Assembly: GCF_005870025.1 (NCBI RefSeq)
Contig: NZ_VATA01000057.1
Coordinates: 1 to 40,829, forward strand
Reading direction: 5' to 3'
DNA length: 40,829 nt
Source of the DNA: Poseidonocella sp. HB161398
Lineage (GTDB): Bacteria > Pseudomonadota > Alphaproteobacteria > Rhodobacterales > Rhodobacteraceae
Part shown: positions 28,704-37,965 of the stretch, piece by piece
Layout of the letters: the number at the start of each line of letters is the position of its first letter
How positions within the stretch are numbered: the first letter of the stretch is position 1
Translations under genes and position numbers: made by a program
The notes under the pieces: generated by a model
The model's database searches: none
Seen by the model: the letters and a program-made list of their open reading frames with translations, nothing else
Told to the model about the DNA's origin: nothing

Positions 28704-29594
28704 ATGATCCCGAACAGACATATCCTGTGCATTGGCTCGGCGCTCTGGGACACGATCGGACGCCATGACCACGCGATGGCGGTCGGCCATGACCGGCCCG
28801 GCCGGATCCGGCGCGTGCCGGGCGGGGTTGCGCTCAATATCGCCGTCGCGCTGGCGCGGCTCGGCATGTTCCCGCAGGTGCTGACCGTGCTCGGCACCGA
28901 TCCCGAGGGCGACACGCTGGCCCTGGCCTGCGGCCGGCTCGGCGTCGACCTGTCGCTGGCGGTGCGCCGCAGCGACCTGCCGACCGACGCCTACATGGCC
29001 GTCGAGGGCGCCAACGGCCTGGTCGCCGCGATCGCCGACGCGCATTCGCTCGAGGCGGCCGGCGACGCGATCCTCGCGCCGCTCGACGACGGGCGGCTGG
29101 GCAGTGCCGCGGCGCCCTATGGCGGCACGATCGCGCTCGACGGCAATCTGACCGCGCCGCTTCTCGGCGTGATCGCCGCCAGCCCGCTCTTCGCCGCCGC
29201 CGACCTGCGGATCGCCCCGGCCTCGCCGGGCAAGGCCGACCGGCTGCTCGCCTTCCTCGAGGCGGGGCGCGGGACACTCTATGTCAACCGCGAAGAGGCC
29301 AACCTCCTCTCGGGCAGCAACGCCCCCGATGCCGGCGGCGCCGCGCGCGCGCTGCTGAAAGCCGGGGCGGAACGCTGCATCGTCACCGACGGGGTCGGCG
29401 AGGCCGTCGACCTCTCGGCCACCAACTGCTACCGCGCGACCCCGCCTTTGGTGGAGCCGCGCCGCATCACCGGAGCCGGGGACACGCTGATGGCCGTGCA
29501 TATCGCCTCCGAACTCCAGGGCATGGGCCGGGGCGAGGCCCTGTTCCACGCCACCCAGTCCGCCGCCCGCTACGTTGCCGGAGAAGACATCTGA
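28704..29594 (+). CDS. psuK: PfkB-family pseudouridine kinase
   Basis: 296 residues. PfkB signatures are present: GGVALNIAVALARLG near residue 40 and RRITGAGDTLMAVHIASEL at the C-terminus, with the catalytic Asp of GAGD. Function is assigned from the neighbour: its stop overlaps the start of psuG by one base (TGATG), and kinase plus glycosidase is the standard pseudouridine breakdown pair. It phosphorylates pseudouridine to the 5'-phosphate. ATG 28704 lacks a good ribosome site. Confidence 0.88.
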   Translation: MIPNRHILCIGSALWDTIGRHDHAMAVGHDRPGRIRRVPGGVALNIAVALARLGMFPQVLTVLGTDPEGDTLALACGRLGVDLSLAVRRSDLPTDAYMAVEGANGLVAAIADAHSLEAAGDAILAPLDDGRLGSAAAPYGGTIALDGNLTAPLLGVIAASPLFAAADLRIAPASPGKADRLLAFLEAGRGTLYVNREEANLLSGSNAPDAGGAARALLKAGAERCIVTDGVGEAVDLSATNCYRATPPLVEPRRITGAGDTLMAVHIASELQGMGRGEALFHATQSAARYVAGEDI

Positions 29595-30508
29595 TGACCC
29601 TCGACATTTCCTATTCCGCCGAGGTTGCCGCCGCCCGCCAGTTCGGCGCGCCGATTGTCGCGCTGGAAAGCACGATCATCACCCATGGCATGCCCTATCC
29701 GCGCAATCTCGAGACCGCCCGCGCGGTGGAGGACGACATCCGCGCCGCGGGCGCCGTCCCGGCGACGATCGCGGTGCTCGACGGGCGGCTCCATGCCGGG
29801 CTCGACGGCGCCCAGCTCGAGGCGCTGGCGCAGCGCTCGGACGCCGCCAAGCTCAGCCGTGCCGACATGGCCGTCGCGATGGCGCGCGGCATGACCGGCG
29901 CGACCACCGTCGCCGCCACGATGATCGCCGCCCGCGCCGCGGGCATCCAGGTCTTCGCCACCGGCGGGATCGGCGGCGTGCACAAGGGCGCGGAGGACAG
30001 CTTCGACATCTCCGCCGACCTGCAGGAGCTCGCCCAGACCGCCGTCACCGTGGTCTGCGCCGGGGCGAAGGCGATCCTCGACCTGCCGAAGACGCTCGAA
30101 GTGCTGGAAACCCTCGGCGTGCCGGTGATCGCCTACGGGCAGGATGCGCTCCCCGCCTTCTGGTCGCGCGACAGCGGGCTCGCCGCGCCGCTGCGCCTCG
30201 ACAGCGCCGCCGAGATCGCCGCCGCCGCGCAGATGCGCGCCCTGCTCGGCGTGCCGGGCGGCCAGCTGGTCGCCAATCCGGTGCCCGAGGCCGACGAGAT
30301 CCCCGCCGCAGAGATGGCCCCGGTCATCGCCCAGGCCACCGAAGAGGCCGCCGCCCAGGGCATCCGCGCAAAGGCGGTCACGCCCTTCCTGCTCGGACGC
30401 ATCCTCGAGCTGACCGGCGGGCGCTCGCTGGAGACCAATATCGCGCTGGTGCGCAGCAACGCCCGGCTCGCCGCGGCGATTGCCAAAGAATTCACCAGAC
30501 TCCGCTGA
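29594..30508 (+). CDS. psuG: Pseudouridine-5'-phosphate glycosidase
   Basis: 304 residues. PsuG splits pseudouridine 5'-phosphate into uracil and ribose 5-phosphate. The signatures VALESTIITHGMPYPRNLETA, LSRADMAVAMARGMTGATTVAATM, IQVFATGGIGGVHKGAEDSFDISADL and GTP-free C-terminal NPVPEADEIP are those of the family, including the Lys and Glu/Asp metal-site region. It is translationally coupled to psuK. Confidence 0.93.
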   Translation: MTLDISYSAEVAAARQFGAPIVALESTIITHGMPYPRNLETARAVEDDIRAAGAVPATIAVLDGRLHAGLDGAQLEALAQRSDAAKLSRADMAVAMARGMTGATTVAATMIAARAAGIQVFATGGIGGVHKGAEDSFDISADLQELAQTAVTVVCAGAKAILDLPKTLEVLETLGVPVIAYGQDALPAFWSRDSGLAAPLRLDSAAEIAAAAQMRALLGVPGGQLVANPVPEADEIPAAEMAPVIAQATEEAAAQGIRAKAVTPFLLGRILELTGGRSLETNIALVRSNARLAAAIAKEFTRLR

Positions 30509-30602
30509 ACCGGGCATCCCTGCCTCGAACTTGGGCAGCGGGCCATTGTACGCCCCTGCCCCAGCGCCTAAATTTGGCCTGACCCGTCCCCAGGACCCCC
30601 AG

Positions 30603-31349
30603 ATGCTAGAGCCCTTCGAAGATCCGAACCATAGCCCCAAGCCGCGCAAGCACCGGCTGCTGACCAATCTGCGCGCCAGCTTCCTCACAGGCCTGGTGGT
30701 GATCGCGCCGATCGGGCTGACGATCTACCTGATCTGGTCGGTGGTCGGGTGGATCGACGGCTTCGTGCTGCCGCTGGTGCCCGCGCGGTTCAATCCCGAA
30801 CAGTATATCGGCATCAACCTGCGCGGCGTCGGCGTCATCTTCTTCCTGCTCTTCACCATCTTCGTCGGCTGGGTCGCCAAGGGCATCATCGGCCGCTCGC
30901 TGATCAATGCCGCCGAGGAACTCGTCGGCCAGATGCCGGTGGTGCGCTCGATCTACAACGGGCTGAAGCAGATCGCCGAGACCGTCTTCGCCCAGCAGGA
31001 TACCAGCTTCGACAAGGCCTGCATGATCGAGTATCCGCGCCGCGGCGTCTGGGCGCTCGGCTTCATCTCGACCCCGGCCAAGGGCGAGATCAACCGCCGC
31101 GCCCCGACCGAGGACGACCTGCTGTCGGTCTTCGTGCCGACCACGCCGAACCCGACCTCGGGCTTCCTGCTCTACTTCCCGCGCCGCGACGTGATCGAGC
31201 TCGACATGTCGGTCGAGGATGCGGCCAAGCTGGTGATCTCCGCCGGTCTCGTCTACCCGCCCGAGCGCGGCGCGGCGCCCACCCCCGCCCCCGATGGCGG
31301 CGAGCTCGTGAAGATCAACGAAAAGGCCGTCGCCTCCACCCGCGGCTGA
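30603..31349 (+). CDS. DUF502 family membrane protein
   Basis: 248 residues. Two strong membrane helices (FLTGLVVIAPIGLTIYLIWSVVG and GVGVIFFLLFTIFVGWVAKGIIG) are followed by the DUF502 core: PVVRSIYNGLKQIAETVF, KACMIEYPRRGVWALGFIS and VFVPTTPNPTSGFLLYFPRRDVIELDMSVEDAAKLVISAG. Function is unknown for the family. ATG 30603 with AGGA upstream is preferred to the longer reading from 30480, which overlaps psuG. Confidence 0.88.
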   Translation: MLEPFEDPNHSPKPRKHRLLTNLRASFLTGLVVIAPIGLTIYLIWSVVGWIDGFVLPLVPARFNPEQYIGINLRGVGVIFFLLFTIFVGWVAKGIIGRSLINAAEELVGQMPVVRSIYNGLKQIAETVFAQQDTSFDKACMIEYPRRGVWALGFISTPAKGEINRRAPTEDDLLSVFVPTTPNPTSGFLLYFPRRDVIELDMSVEDAAKLVISAGLVYPPERGAAPTPAPDGGELVKINEKAVASTRG

Positions 31350-31380
31350 GCCCGCGCCACGCCCCGGCCGATGGCGTCCC

Positions 31381-31400
31381 GGGATCGCGCCAGCGATCCC
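31381..31400. terminator. Hairpin between convergent DUF502 and cfa genes
   Basis: GGGATCGC and GCGATCCC form a perfect 8-bp stem with a GCCA loop, 31 bases after the DUF502 stop. No T-run. Confidence 0.45.
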
Positions 31401-31463
31401 ATGGGCTCGACGATATCTCCGTGAAAGGAATGCGCGGCCCCGGAGGGGACGCGCTCCGCTGGA

Positions 31464-32705
31464 TCAGGGGCGCGCGCGGACCGGCACCGCGACCGGCAGC
31501 GGGTTCTCCACCGTGATCTGGGTGACGTCGCAGACCCCGTTGGCAAAGGACGAGGCGCAGGAGGTCAGGTAGTAGTTCCACATCCGCCGGAACCGCTCGT
31601 CGAACCCCTCCCGCGCGACCTCCGTCCAGGCGGCGTTGAAACTGCCGTGCCAGCGGCGCAGCGTCTGCGAGTAGCTCTCGCCGAATTCGAAGCTCCGCGC
31701 CACCCGCAGCCCCGCCGCCTCCGCCTGGCGCGCCAGCACCGAGGGGCTGGGCAGCATGCCGCCCGGGAAGATGTACTTCTGGATGAAATCCACGCTCCTG
31801 CGGTAGTTCTCGAAGCGCTGGTCCTCGACCGTGATCACCTGCAGCACCGCCGTGCGCCCCGGCCGCAGCCGCGCGCGCAGCGTGTCGAAATAGACCGGCC
31901 AGTAGCGCTCGCCCACCGCCTCGAACATCTCGATCGAGACCACCCCGTCATAGAGCCCGGTCTCGTCGCGGTAGTCGCAGAGCCGGATCTCCACCATCTC
32001 CTCGAGCCCGGCCCGCGCGATCCGCGCCCGGGCGAACTCCGCCTGGCGCTCCGAGATGGTCAGCGCGGTCACCATCAGTCCGCGCTCGCGGGCGGCATAT
32101 TCCGCAAAGCCGCCCCAGCCGCAGCCGATCTCCAGGATATGCTCGCCGGGCTGCGCGCCAATCTGGTCCACCATCCGCGCGTATTTCGCGATCTGCGCAG
32201 CCTCGGTGCTTTCCTGGCCGGTCTCGAACAGCGCCGAGGAATAGGTCATCGTGCCGTCGAGCCAGAGCTGGTAGAACTCGTTGCCCAGATCGTAATGGCG
32301 GGCGATGTTGCGCCGCGCCTGGCGCTTCGAATTGCGCTGCAGCGCGAAGCGCAGCCGCTCCCAGGCGCGCACCAGCCCGATCCCGGGAAAGCCGTTGAGC
32401 AGCACGTCATTGTCGGCATGCAGGAAATCCATCAGCGCCTGCAGGTCGGGCGTCGACCAGCCGCCTTCGAGATAGGATTCGGCGAAACCCAGCTCGCCCT
32501 CGCGCAGCAGCCGGGCGAAGAGATCGCGGTCATGGATCTCGATCTCGGCCACCGGGCCCGGCGCGGCCCCCTCGACGCGGAACTGCCGCCCGTCGGGCAG
32601 CCGCACGTCGAGCTGCCCGGAATTGATCGCCTGCGCCTGGGCGAAGACCCGGGCGAAATACCGGGGCAGATCCGCCTGCCCGTCAATGCTCGTGGGAACC
32701 GACAT
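31464..32705 (-). CDS. cfa: Cyclopropane-fatty-acyl-phospholipid synthase
   Basis: 413 residues. It methylenates unsaturated acyl chains in membrane lipids using S-adenosylmethionine. Core motifs: ARRNIARHYDLGNEFYQLWLDGTMTYSSALFE, ILEIGCGWGGFAEYAA (SAM loop), YDGVVSIEMFEAVGERYWPVYF and QKYIFPGGMLPSPSVL. ATG 32705 has GAGGAAGAGG directly upstream. It follows phrB on the same strand (115-base gap); this pairing is seen in stress-response gene sets. Confidence 0.93.
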   Translation of the reverse strand: MSVPTSIDGQADLPRYFARVFAQAQAINSGQLDVRLPDGRQFRVEGAAPGPVAEIEIHDRDLFARLLREGELGFAESYLEGGWSTPDLQALMDFLHADNDVLLNGFPGIGLVRAWERLRFALQRNSKRQARRNIARHYDLGNEFYQLWLDGTMTYSSALFETGQESTEAAQIAKYARMVDQIGAQPGEHILEIGCGWGGFAEYAARERGLMVTALTISERQAEFARARIARAGLEEMVEIRLCDYRDETGLYDGVVSIEMFEAVGERYWPVYFDTLRARLRPGRTAVLQVITVEDQRFENYRRSVDFIQKYIFPGGMLPSPSVLARQAEAAGLRVARSFEFGESYSQTLRRWHGSFNAAWTEVAREGFDERFRRMWNYYLTSCASSFANGVCDVTQITVENPLPVAVPVRARP

Positions 32706-32820
32706 GCCTCTTCCTCGCTGGACATATGGAGAGATACGGACCCGCCCCCCTGCCGGATCATTAAGACCAGTTAATTTTTCCGTGCCGGGCCCCGCCCTGT
32801 CAATTCCTCCCGTCGCCATG

Positions 32821-34233
32821 TCAGAATCCGCGGCCCTGATAGGCCTCGAGCGCCGCCTTCCGCCCCGCTTCGGGCGTCACGACCGGTGCGGGATAGCGGT
32901 CGGCGGCGCTCAGCCCCCAGCTCAGCGGCGCGGCGTCGAAATAGGACAGCGCCGTCTCCGTCGGCTCGGCCTTGCCCTCGGCGATCCAGGCATCGGCATA
33001 GAGGCGGCGCGGATCGAACTTGTCGAGCTGCGTCACCGGATTGAAGACGCGGAAATAGGGGGTCGCATCCGGGCCCGAGCCCGCCGACCACTGCCAGCCG
33101 AGCGCGTTCGAGGCCGGGTCCCAGTCGGTCAGGCAGTCCTCGAACCATCTGAGCCCGACCCGCCAGTCGGTCATCAGGTGCTTGGTCAGGTAGCTCGCCA
33201 CGATCATCCGGCCGCGGTTGTGCATCGTGCCGGTCACCCACATCTCGCGCATCGCGGCATCGACGAAGCGGATGCCGGTCCGGCCCTGCTGCCAGGCGCG
33301 GACCTTGCCGGTGATCTCCTCCGACCAGGGAAAGGCGTCCCATTCCGGCCGCCAGTTCTCGCGCGTGATCTGCGGCGTGTGCCACGCCAGGTGATAGGCG
33401 AATTCGCGCCAGACCAGCTCCTTCAGGAAGGTCTCGGCGCCTTTAGAGCCCTCCTCGCGGCGGCGCAGCCCGGCATGCCAGCAGGTCAGCGGGCCGATCT
33501 CGCCCCAGGCCAGATGCGGGCTCATGCGCGAGGTGCCGTCCTGCCCCGGGATGTCGCGCGCCGCGTCGTAATCGTCGACCGGCCCTTCCATGAACCAGTC
33601 GAGCCGCTCGCGCGCCGCGGCCTCGCCCACGCGCTGGTGGCTTTCGAGGATCGGCTGGGCGCGGCGCATATCGGCGCCGAGCGCCCAGTCGGCGAGCGCC
33701 TCCGAGGCGGGCCAGCGCCCGGGGGCGGGCCAGCGCGCCGGGGCGCGTTCGGGCGCCGGCAGGTCGGTGCTGCGCAGCGCCTTCCACATCGGCGTGAAGA
33801 CCTTGTAGAAGCCGCCGGTCTTGGTCTTCACCCGCCAGGGCTCGAAAAGCAGGTGCCCGGCATGGCTTTTCGCCGCCAGCCCGGCCTCCTCCAGCCCGGC
33901 CTTCACGGTGGTGTCGCGGGCGATGCAGTCGGGATCGTAATGGCGCGACCACAGGACCTTGCGCGCGCCGGTCTCCTCTGACAACGCCGTCAGGATCTCC
34001 AGCGGATCGCCGCGGCGCAGGACCAGCCGTCCGCCGATCTCCTCCAGGCTCTGCGCGAAGCGCCCCAGCCCCAGCCCCCAGCGGAAGCGCGGCGCCGCGC
34101 CCCAGCTTTCATGCAGCGGATCGAGGATCGCCACCGGGATCACCGGCCCGCCCTGCGCGATCGCCGCCGCCAGGCAGGGATTGTCCGCCAGCCGCAGATC
34201 CTTGCGCACCCACCAGATCACCGCCTCGCCCAT
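32821..34233 (-). CDS. phrB: Deoxyribodipyrimidine photolyase
   Basis: 470 residues. It repairs UV-induced pyrimidine dimers using blue light. The N-terminal antenna domain starts VIWWVRKDLRLADNPCLAAA. The FAD domain has ELVWREFAYHLAWHTPQ, AWQQGRTGIRFVDAAMREMWVTGTMHNRGRMIVASYLTKHLMTDWR and DPASNALGWQWSAGSGPDATPYFRVFNP, all diagnostic for class I CPD photolyases, with the electron-relay Trp region intact. ATG 34233 with GGAGAGAC upstream. Confidence 0.94.
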   Translation of the reverse strand: MGEAVIWWVRKDLRLADNPCLAAAIAQGGPVIPVAILDPLHESWGAAPRFRWGLGLGRFAQSLEEIGGRLVLRRGDPLEILTALSEETGARKVLWSRHYDPDCIARDTTVKAGLEEAGLAAKSHAGHLLFEPWRVKTKTGGFYKVFTPMWKALRSTDLPAPERAPARWPAPGRWPASEALADWALGADMRRAQPILESHQRVGEAAARERLDWFMEGPVDDYDAARDIPGQDGTSRMSPHLAWGEIGPLTCWHAGLRRREEGSKGAETFLKELVWREFAYHLAWHTPQITRENWRPEWDAFPWSEEITGKVRAWQQGRTGIRFVDAAMREMWVTGTMHNRGRMIVASYLTKHLMTDWRVGLRWFEDCLTDWDPASNALGWQWSAGSGPDATPYFRVFNPVTQLDKFDPRRLYADAWIAEGKAEPTETALSYFDAAPLSWGLSAADRYPAPVVTPEAGRKAALEAYQGRGF

Positions 34234-34294
34234 GAAGTCTCTCCGTCACCTTGCCGTGAGAGGTAGCTAGGACGCCGGCGCGAAGGTCAATGGC

Positions 34295-34801
34295 TCAGGC
34301 GTCATCCGGCAGGAACGGAAGGTCGGTCGTGCCCGGCCGCGCCCCCGCCGCGGTCAGCATCGCGTGGATCTGGCCGCGGTGATGGGTCTGGTGGTTGAAG
34401 ATCTGCATGATGCAGATGGCCCGCGGACGCCGCAGCTCTGCGCCGTCGCCCACCGAGGTCCAGACCAGGTCGCCCTCCAGATCGGCCGGGGTTGCCGCCT
34501 CCGCCCAGACGGCGATCACCGCGTCCTGCGCCATCCGCGCGGCCCGGAAGCCCTCCCAGTCCGGGAAAAGCCGCGGGCTGTCCTTCAGCGCGACCTCCGG
34601 CCGGTCGTTCCGGCCGAAGCGCGACAGCCAGGTCAGGTCGCCCCAGAGCAGGTGGTTGAACGTGCCCGAGATCGAGCCGAACCAGGCGCCGCGATCAGCC
34701 TGCCGCGCCTCCTCCGTCAGCGTGCCGGCCGCGGCCATCAGGCCCGCATTCTGCCAGCGGTTGTAGCGTGCCATGACGCGCATCCAGTCGGGCGTGATCA
34801 T
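34295..34801 (-). CDS. DinB family metal-binding protein
   Basis: 168 residues. A four-helix DinB fold with three putative metal-binding His: one in TFNHLLWGDLTW and two in FNHQTHHRGQIHAML. Such proteins include damage-inducible proteins and thiol-dependent transferases. No substrate can be named. Its place behind photolyase fits a stress role but is only contextual. Start ATG 34801. Confidence 0.85.
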   Translation of the reverse strand: MITPDWMRVMARYNRWQNAGLMAAAGTLTEEARQADRGAWFGSISGTFNHLLWGDLTWLSRFGRNDRPEVALKDSPRLFPDWEGFRAARMAQDAVIAVWAEAATPADLEGDLVWTSVGDGAELRRPRAICIMQIFNHQTHHRGQIHAMLTAAGARPGTTDLPFLPDDA

Positions 34802-34867
34802 CGGGCCTCTCCCATTGCTCGCGCCCTGCCTGCGCCCCCGCGGGCGCCCGCGTCAAGGTCCGCGCCG

Positions 34868-35845
34868 TCACGCCCCGCCGATGATGATCCCCGCCGCCAG
34901 CACCAGCGCGCCGCCGACCACGACCTGCAGCGCCGCGCGCAGGAAGGGCGTCTCCATGTACTTCTTCTGGATCCAGGCGATCGCCCAGAGCTCGCAGAAG
35001 ACCACGCAGAAGGCGATGATCGTCGCCGTCCAGAAATGCGGGATCAGGTAGGGCAGCGCATGGCCGAGCCCGCCGATGGCGGTCATCACCCCCGAGGCGA
35101 TGCCGCGCTTGAGCGGCGAGCCGCGGCCCGAGAGCTGGCCGTCATCCGAGGCGGCCTCGGTGAAGCCCATCGAGATCCCCGCCCCGACCGAGGCGGCAAG
35201 GCCGACGAGGAAGGTCTGCCAGGTGTCGCCGGTGGCGAAGGCGGCGGCGAAGATCGGCGCCAGCGTCGAGACCGAGCCGTCCATCAGCCCTGCCAGCCCC
35301 GGCTGCACCCAGGTCAGGATGAACTGCCGGCGCTCGGAATCGTCCTCGGCCTGCCGGGTCTCGGGGTCCAGATGCTCGTGCTCGAGCGACACCGCGGCGC
35401 GCACATGGCCCGCCTCGGCCGCGGCCAGGTCGCCCATCAGCTTGCGGGTCGAGGCATCCTCGCAGCGCCGCGCCGCCAGCGCGTAGAAGCGCTGCGCGTC
35501 GCGTTCCATGATCTTCGCCTGGTCGCGGATCTCGTCGAGCGGCATCGCCTCGGCCAGCCAGACCGGACGGCGGTTGTAGAAGCCGGTGACATGGGCGCGG
35601 CGGATCAGCGGGATCACCTCGCCCCAGCGCGCGCGGAAGAGCTCGATCAGCATGTCGCGATGCTGCGTCTCCTCGCCGGCCATGCCGTCGAAGACGGCCG
35701 CCGAGGCGGGGAAGTCGTCGCGCAGCATCTCGGCATAGGAGCGGTAGATCCGCTCGTCATCCTCCTCGGAGGAAATCGCGAGCGCGACGATCTCCTTCTC
35801 GGTGAGATCGCTGAAGTGCTTCTTGGCTGGCTGGAAGAATCTCAT
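34868..35845 (-). CDS. mbfA: Membrane-bound ferritin MbfA (ferritin-like + VIT1 domains)
   Basis: 325 residues. The N-terminal ferritin-like four-helix domain (about 1-150) has EEDDERIYRSY, GMAGEETQHRDML and AEAGHVRAAVSLEHEHL, which carry di-iron Glu/His ligands. The C-terminal half is a VIT1/CCC1-type membrane domain (WVQPGLAGLMDGSVSTLAPIFAAAFATGDTWQTFLVGLAASVGAGISMGFTEAASDDG), with about five helices. MbfA exports iron and protects against peroxide and acid in Bradyrhizobium and Agrobacterium, where Irr represses it. An Irr-like operator sits 16-32 bases before this ATG. GAGGG is the ribosome site. Confidence 0.93.
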   Translation of the reverse strand: MRFFQPAKKHFSDLTEKEIVALAISSEEDDERIYRSYAEMLRDDFPASAAVFDGMAGEETQHRDMLIELFRARWGEVIPLIRRAHVTGFYNRRPVWLAEAMPLDEIRDQAKIMERDAQRFYALAARRCEDASTRKLMGDLAAAEAGHVRAAVSLEHEHLDPETRQAEDDSERRQFILTWVQPGLAGLMDGSVSTLAPIFAAAFATGDTWQTFLVGLAASVGAGISMGFTEAASDDGQLSGRGSPLKRGIASGVMTAIGGLGHALPYLIPHFWTATIIAFCVVFCELWAIAWIQKKYMETPFLRAALQVVVGGALVLAAGIIIGGA

Positions 35846-35860
35846 GGCTGGCCCTCTTGA

Positions 35861-35877
35861 TTTAGAATCATTCCAAA
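35861..35877. promoter_or_regulatory. Irr box / iron control element before mbfA
   Basis: TTTAGAATCATTCCAAA: TTTAGAA-N3-TTCTAAA symmetry with one mismatched base in the right arm. This is the ICE/Irr-box form reported for Irr-regulated alphaproteobacterial genes including mbfA. It lies 16 bases upstream of the start codon, so Irr binding would block transcription or initiation. Confidence 0.75.
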
Positions 35878-35950
35878 CCAGAGCCGGCGGCCTGCCGCAA
35901 GCGGTTTCGGCGGGCCCCGGCGCATCTGCCGCGCCGGGGCCACAGCCGTG

Positions 35951-37381
35951 TCAGACGTCTTCCTTGGCGTCCGCCCAGGCGGCCTTGTCGATGGCCAGGT
36001 CCGGGAACTTCTCGGGGTCGAAGACCGGCGTCTTCCCTTCCGCCAGCTGCGCGCGGTAGTCGTTGAGGATGCGCATCGCCGTCGGGAAGAGCATCGCCAG
36101 CGCGATCAGGTTGACCAGGGCCAGGATCCCCATCATCGGGTCGGAGAAGAAGAAGACCGAAGTCGCCGCCGGCGCCGTGGCACCGAGGAAGACCAGGAAG
36201 ATCACCAGGATCCGCAGCCCGTGCAGCGCCCCGGGCTTGCCGGTCAGGAAGCTCAGCGCGTTCTCCCCCAGGTAGTAGTTGTAGATGATCGAGGAGAAGG
36301 CGAAGAGCAGCACCGCCGCGGTCAGGAAGTATTTCGACCATTCGCCGACATGGCTGGCCAGCGCCTGCTGGGTCAGCACCACCCCGTCCATGCCCTCGGC
36401 GCCCGGCTGGTAGACATCGCTGAGCAGGATGACGAAGGCCGTGCAGGTGCAGATCACCATCGTGTCGATGAAGACCGACAGCGACTGCACGATGCCCTGG
36501 TTCACCGGATGCGGCACATAGGCGACCGCGGCGACGTTCGGGGCGGAGCCGAGCCCGGCCTCGTTGGAGAAGAGCCCGCGGCGCAGGCCCTGGGCGATCG
36601 CCGCGCCCATGCCGCCGGCCACCGCCTCGCGCAGGCCGAAGGCATTGGCGACGATGTCCACGATCATGCCCGGCACGTGCAGGATGTTGAGCAGGATGAC
36701 GATCAGGGCCATGCCGAGATAGCCGATCGCCATGATCGGGATGATGACATCCGCGACCTTGGCGATCCGCTTGATGCCTCCATAGACCACGAGCCCGGCC
36801 ACTGCCGCCAGGGCGATGCCGCTATAGAGCCGCTTGACGCCCAGGCTCTCCTCGATCGCGCCGGCCACGGTATTGCCCTGGAAGGCGTTGAAGCCGAGCG
36901 CGAAGGCGGCGATCAGGCAGATCGCGTAGACCACGGCGAGCCAGCGGAATTCCGGCCCGAGCCCGTGGGTGATGTAGCGCGCGGGCCCGCCGCGGTAGGT
37001 GCCGTCGGGCTGGGCCTCCTTGTAGACCTGCGCCAGAACGCATTCGAACAGGCTGGTGGCCATGCCGACGAGCGCGATCATCCACATCCAGAACACCGCG
37101 CCCGGCCCCCCGAGCGTGATCGCCACCGCGACCCCCGCGATATTGCCGCCGCCGACCCGGCCGCCGACCGAGACCAGCAGCGCCTCGCGCGAGCTGACAT
37201 GGTCGTGCTTGCCCGCTTCGGGATCGCCCTTCAGCACGGCGAACATCTGCTTGAAAAAGCGGATCTGGACGAAATTAGAGACCAGCGTGAAGAACACGCC
37301 GAGAACGACGAGGAACGGGATCAGCGACCAGCCCCAGGTGAGGTCGTTTATCCTGTTGAAAAAGCCTTCCAATAGACCCAT
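35951..37381 (-). CDS. Sodium:alanine (AGCS family) symporter
   Basis: 476 residues with about ten membrane helices. AGCS signatures: SSREALLVSVGGRVGGGNIAGVAVAITLGGPGAVFWMWMIALVGMATSLFECVLAQVYKE and RRGLFSNEAGLGSAPNVAA. It imports alanine or glycine with Na+. ATG 37381 has AGGGAAGG 7 bases upstream. Longer in-frame starts up to 37456 add a charged non-membrane leader and are less likely. Confidence 0.92.
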   Translation of the reverse strand: MGLLEGFFNRINDLTWGWSLIPFLVVLGVFFTLVSNFVQIRFFKQMFAVLKGDPEAGKHDHVSSREALLVSVGGRVGGGNIAGVAVAITLGGPGAVFWMWMIALVGMATSLFECVLAQVYKEAQPDGTYRGGPARYITHGLGPEFRWLAVVYAICLIAAFALGFNAFQGNTVAGAIEESLGVKRLYSGIALAAVAGLVVYGGIKRIAKVADVIIPIMAIGYLGMALIVILLNILHVPGMIVDIVANAFGLREAVAGGMGAAIAQGLRRGLFSNEAGLGSAPNVAAVAYVPHPVNQGIVQSLSVFIDTMVICTCTAFVILLSDVYQPGAEGMDGVVLTQQALASHVGEWSKYFLTAAVLLFAFSSIIYNYYLGENALSFLTGKPGALHGLRILVIFLVFLGATAPAATSVFFFSDPMMGILALVNLIALAMLFPTAMRILNDYRAQLAEGKTPVFDPEKFPDLAIDKAAWADAKEDV

Positions 37382-37587
37382 TTCGGGCACCTTCCCTGCT
37401 ATAGATCGTCTCGCCTCCGTCATTGCGGAGCCGCGTAAACCATCCTTAACCCGCAAGTTCCGGCGCCGCAGCCGCGAATTTCGCCATCGGCCTGAATTAT
37501 CGGCACATGTGTCGCGGGCCCGGGCCCGGTTCCTGCCTGCTTCCGGGCAGCGCTGCCGGTCCGGCAGGCAGTTGGCGAAATCTCCCC

Positions 37588-37616
37588 TTGAACCTGGGCG
37601 CGCGGGCCCCTATCTT
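37588..37616 (+). promoter_or_regulatory. Promoter of ssrA
   Basis: TTGAAC (37588-37593), a 17-base spacer and TATCTT (37611-37616), placing the transcription start near 37623, at the expected 5' end of the permuted tmRNA precursor. Confidence 0.7.
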
Positions 37617-37621
37617 CGGCT

Positions 37622-37935
37622 TGTCCTTCGGGACTATGGGCATAAACGCGCACGTAATAAGCGGATCGGACCCGGGGGCGGTACCCGGCGGCTCCACCAA
37701 ATATCCCTTGTTGGGGGATCTTGGGGCCGAAATAGGATCGACGGACGTCTAAAGGTGTTAGCTTTGTCCCGGTGAGATACCACCGTTATCGGTTCGCTAA
37801 GCATAATTGCCAACAACAATCGTGCTCCGATGGCTCTCGCAGCGTAAGCTGTGCGAAACATCGATCTTTAAGCCCTTGCGCCTAGCAGCGTAAGGCGGGG
37901 TTCGCAGGTACCTGGCAACAGAAACCTGCACTCTT
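37622..37935 (+). ncRNA. ssrA: Permuted (two-piece) tmRNA, alphaproteobacterial type
   Basis: The acceptor piece comes first. A T-arm-like CCGGG/CCCGG stem (37672-37688) precedes the acceptor strand CGGCTCC and the ACCA end at 37699. After a short intervening loop the coding piece begins GGGGCCG at 37723, which pairs with CGGCTCC over seven pairs including one G-U, and continues AAATAGGATCGACGG as in other tmRNAs. The tag frame at 37809-37847 reads ANNNRAPMALAA then TAA, the alphaproteobacterial tag form ending in ALAA. GCAGGT...ACCTGC near 37905-37931 closes a final helix or pseudoknot. Ends are estimated to within about 10-20 bases. Confidence 0.92.
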
Positions 37936-37965
37936 CTTTCCACATCTTAACGTCTTGATATTCCA

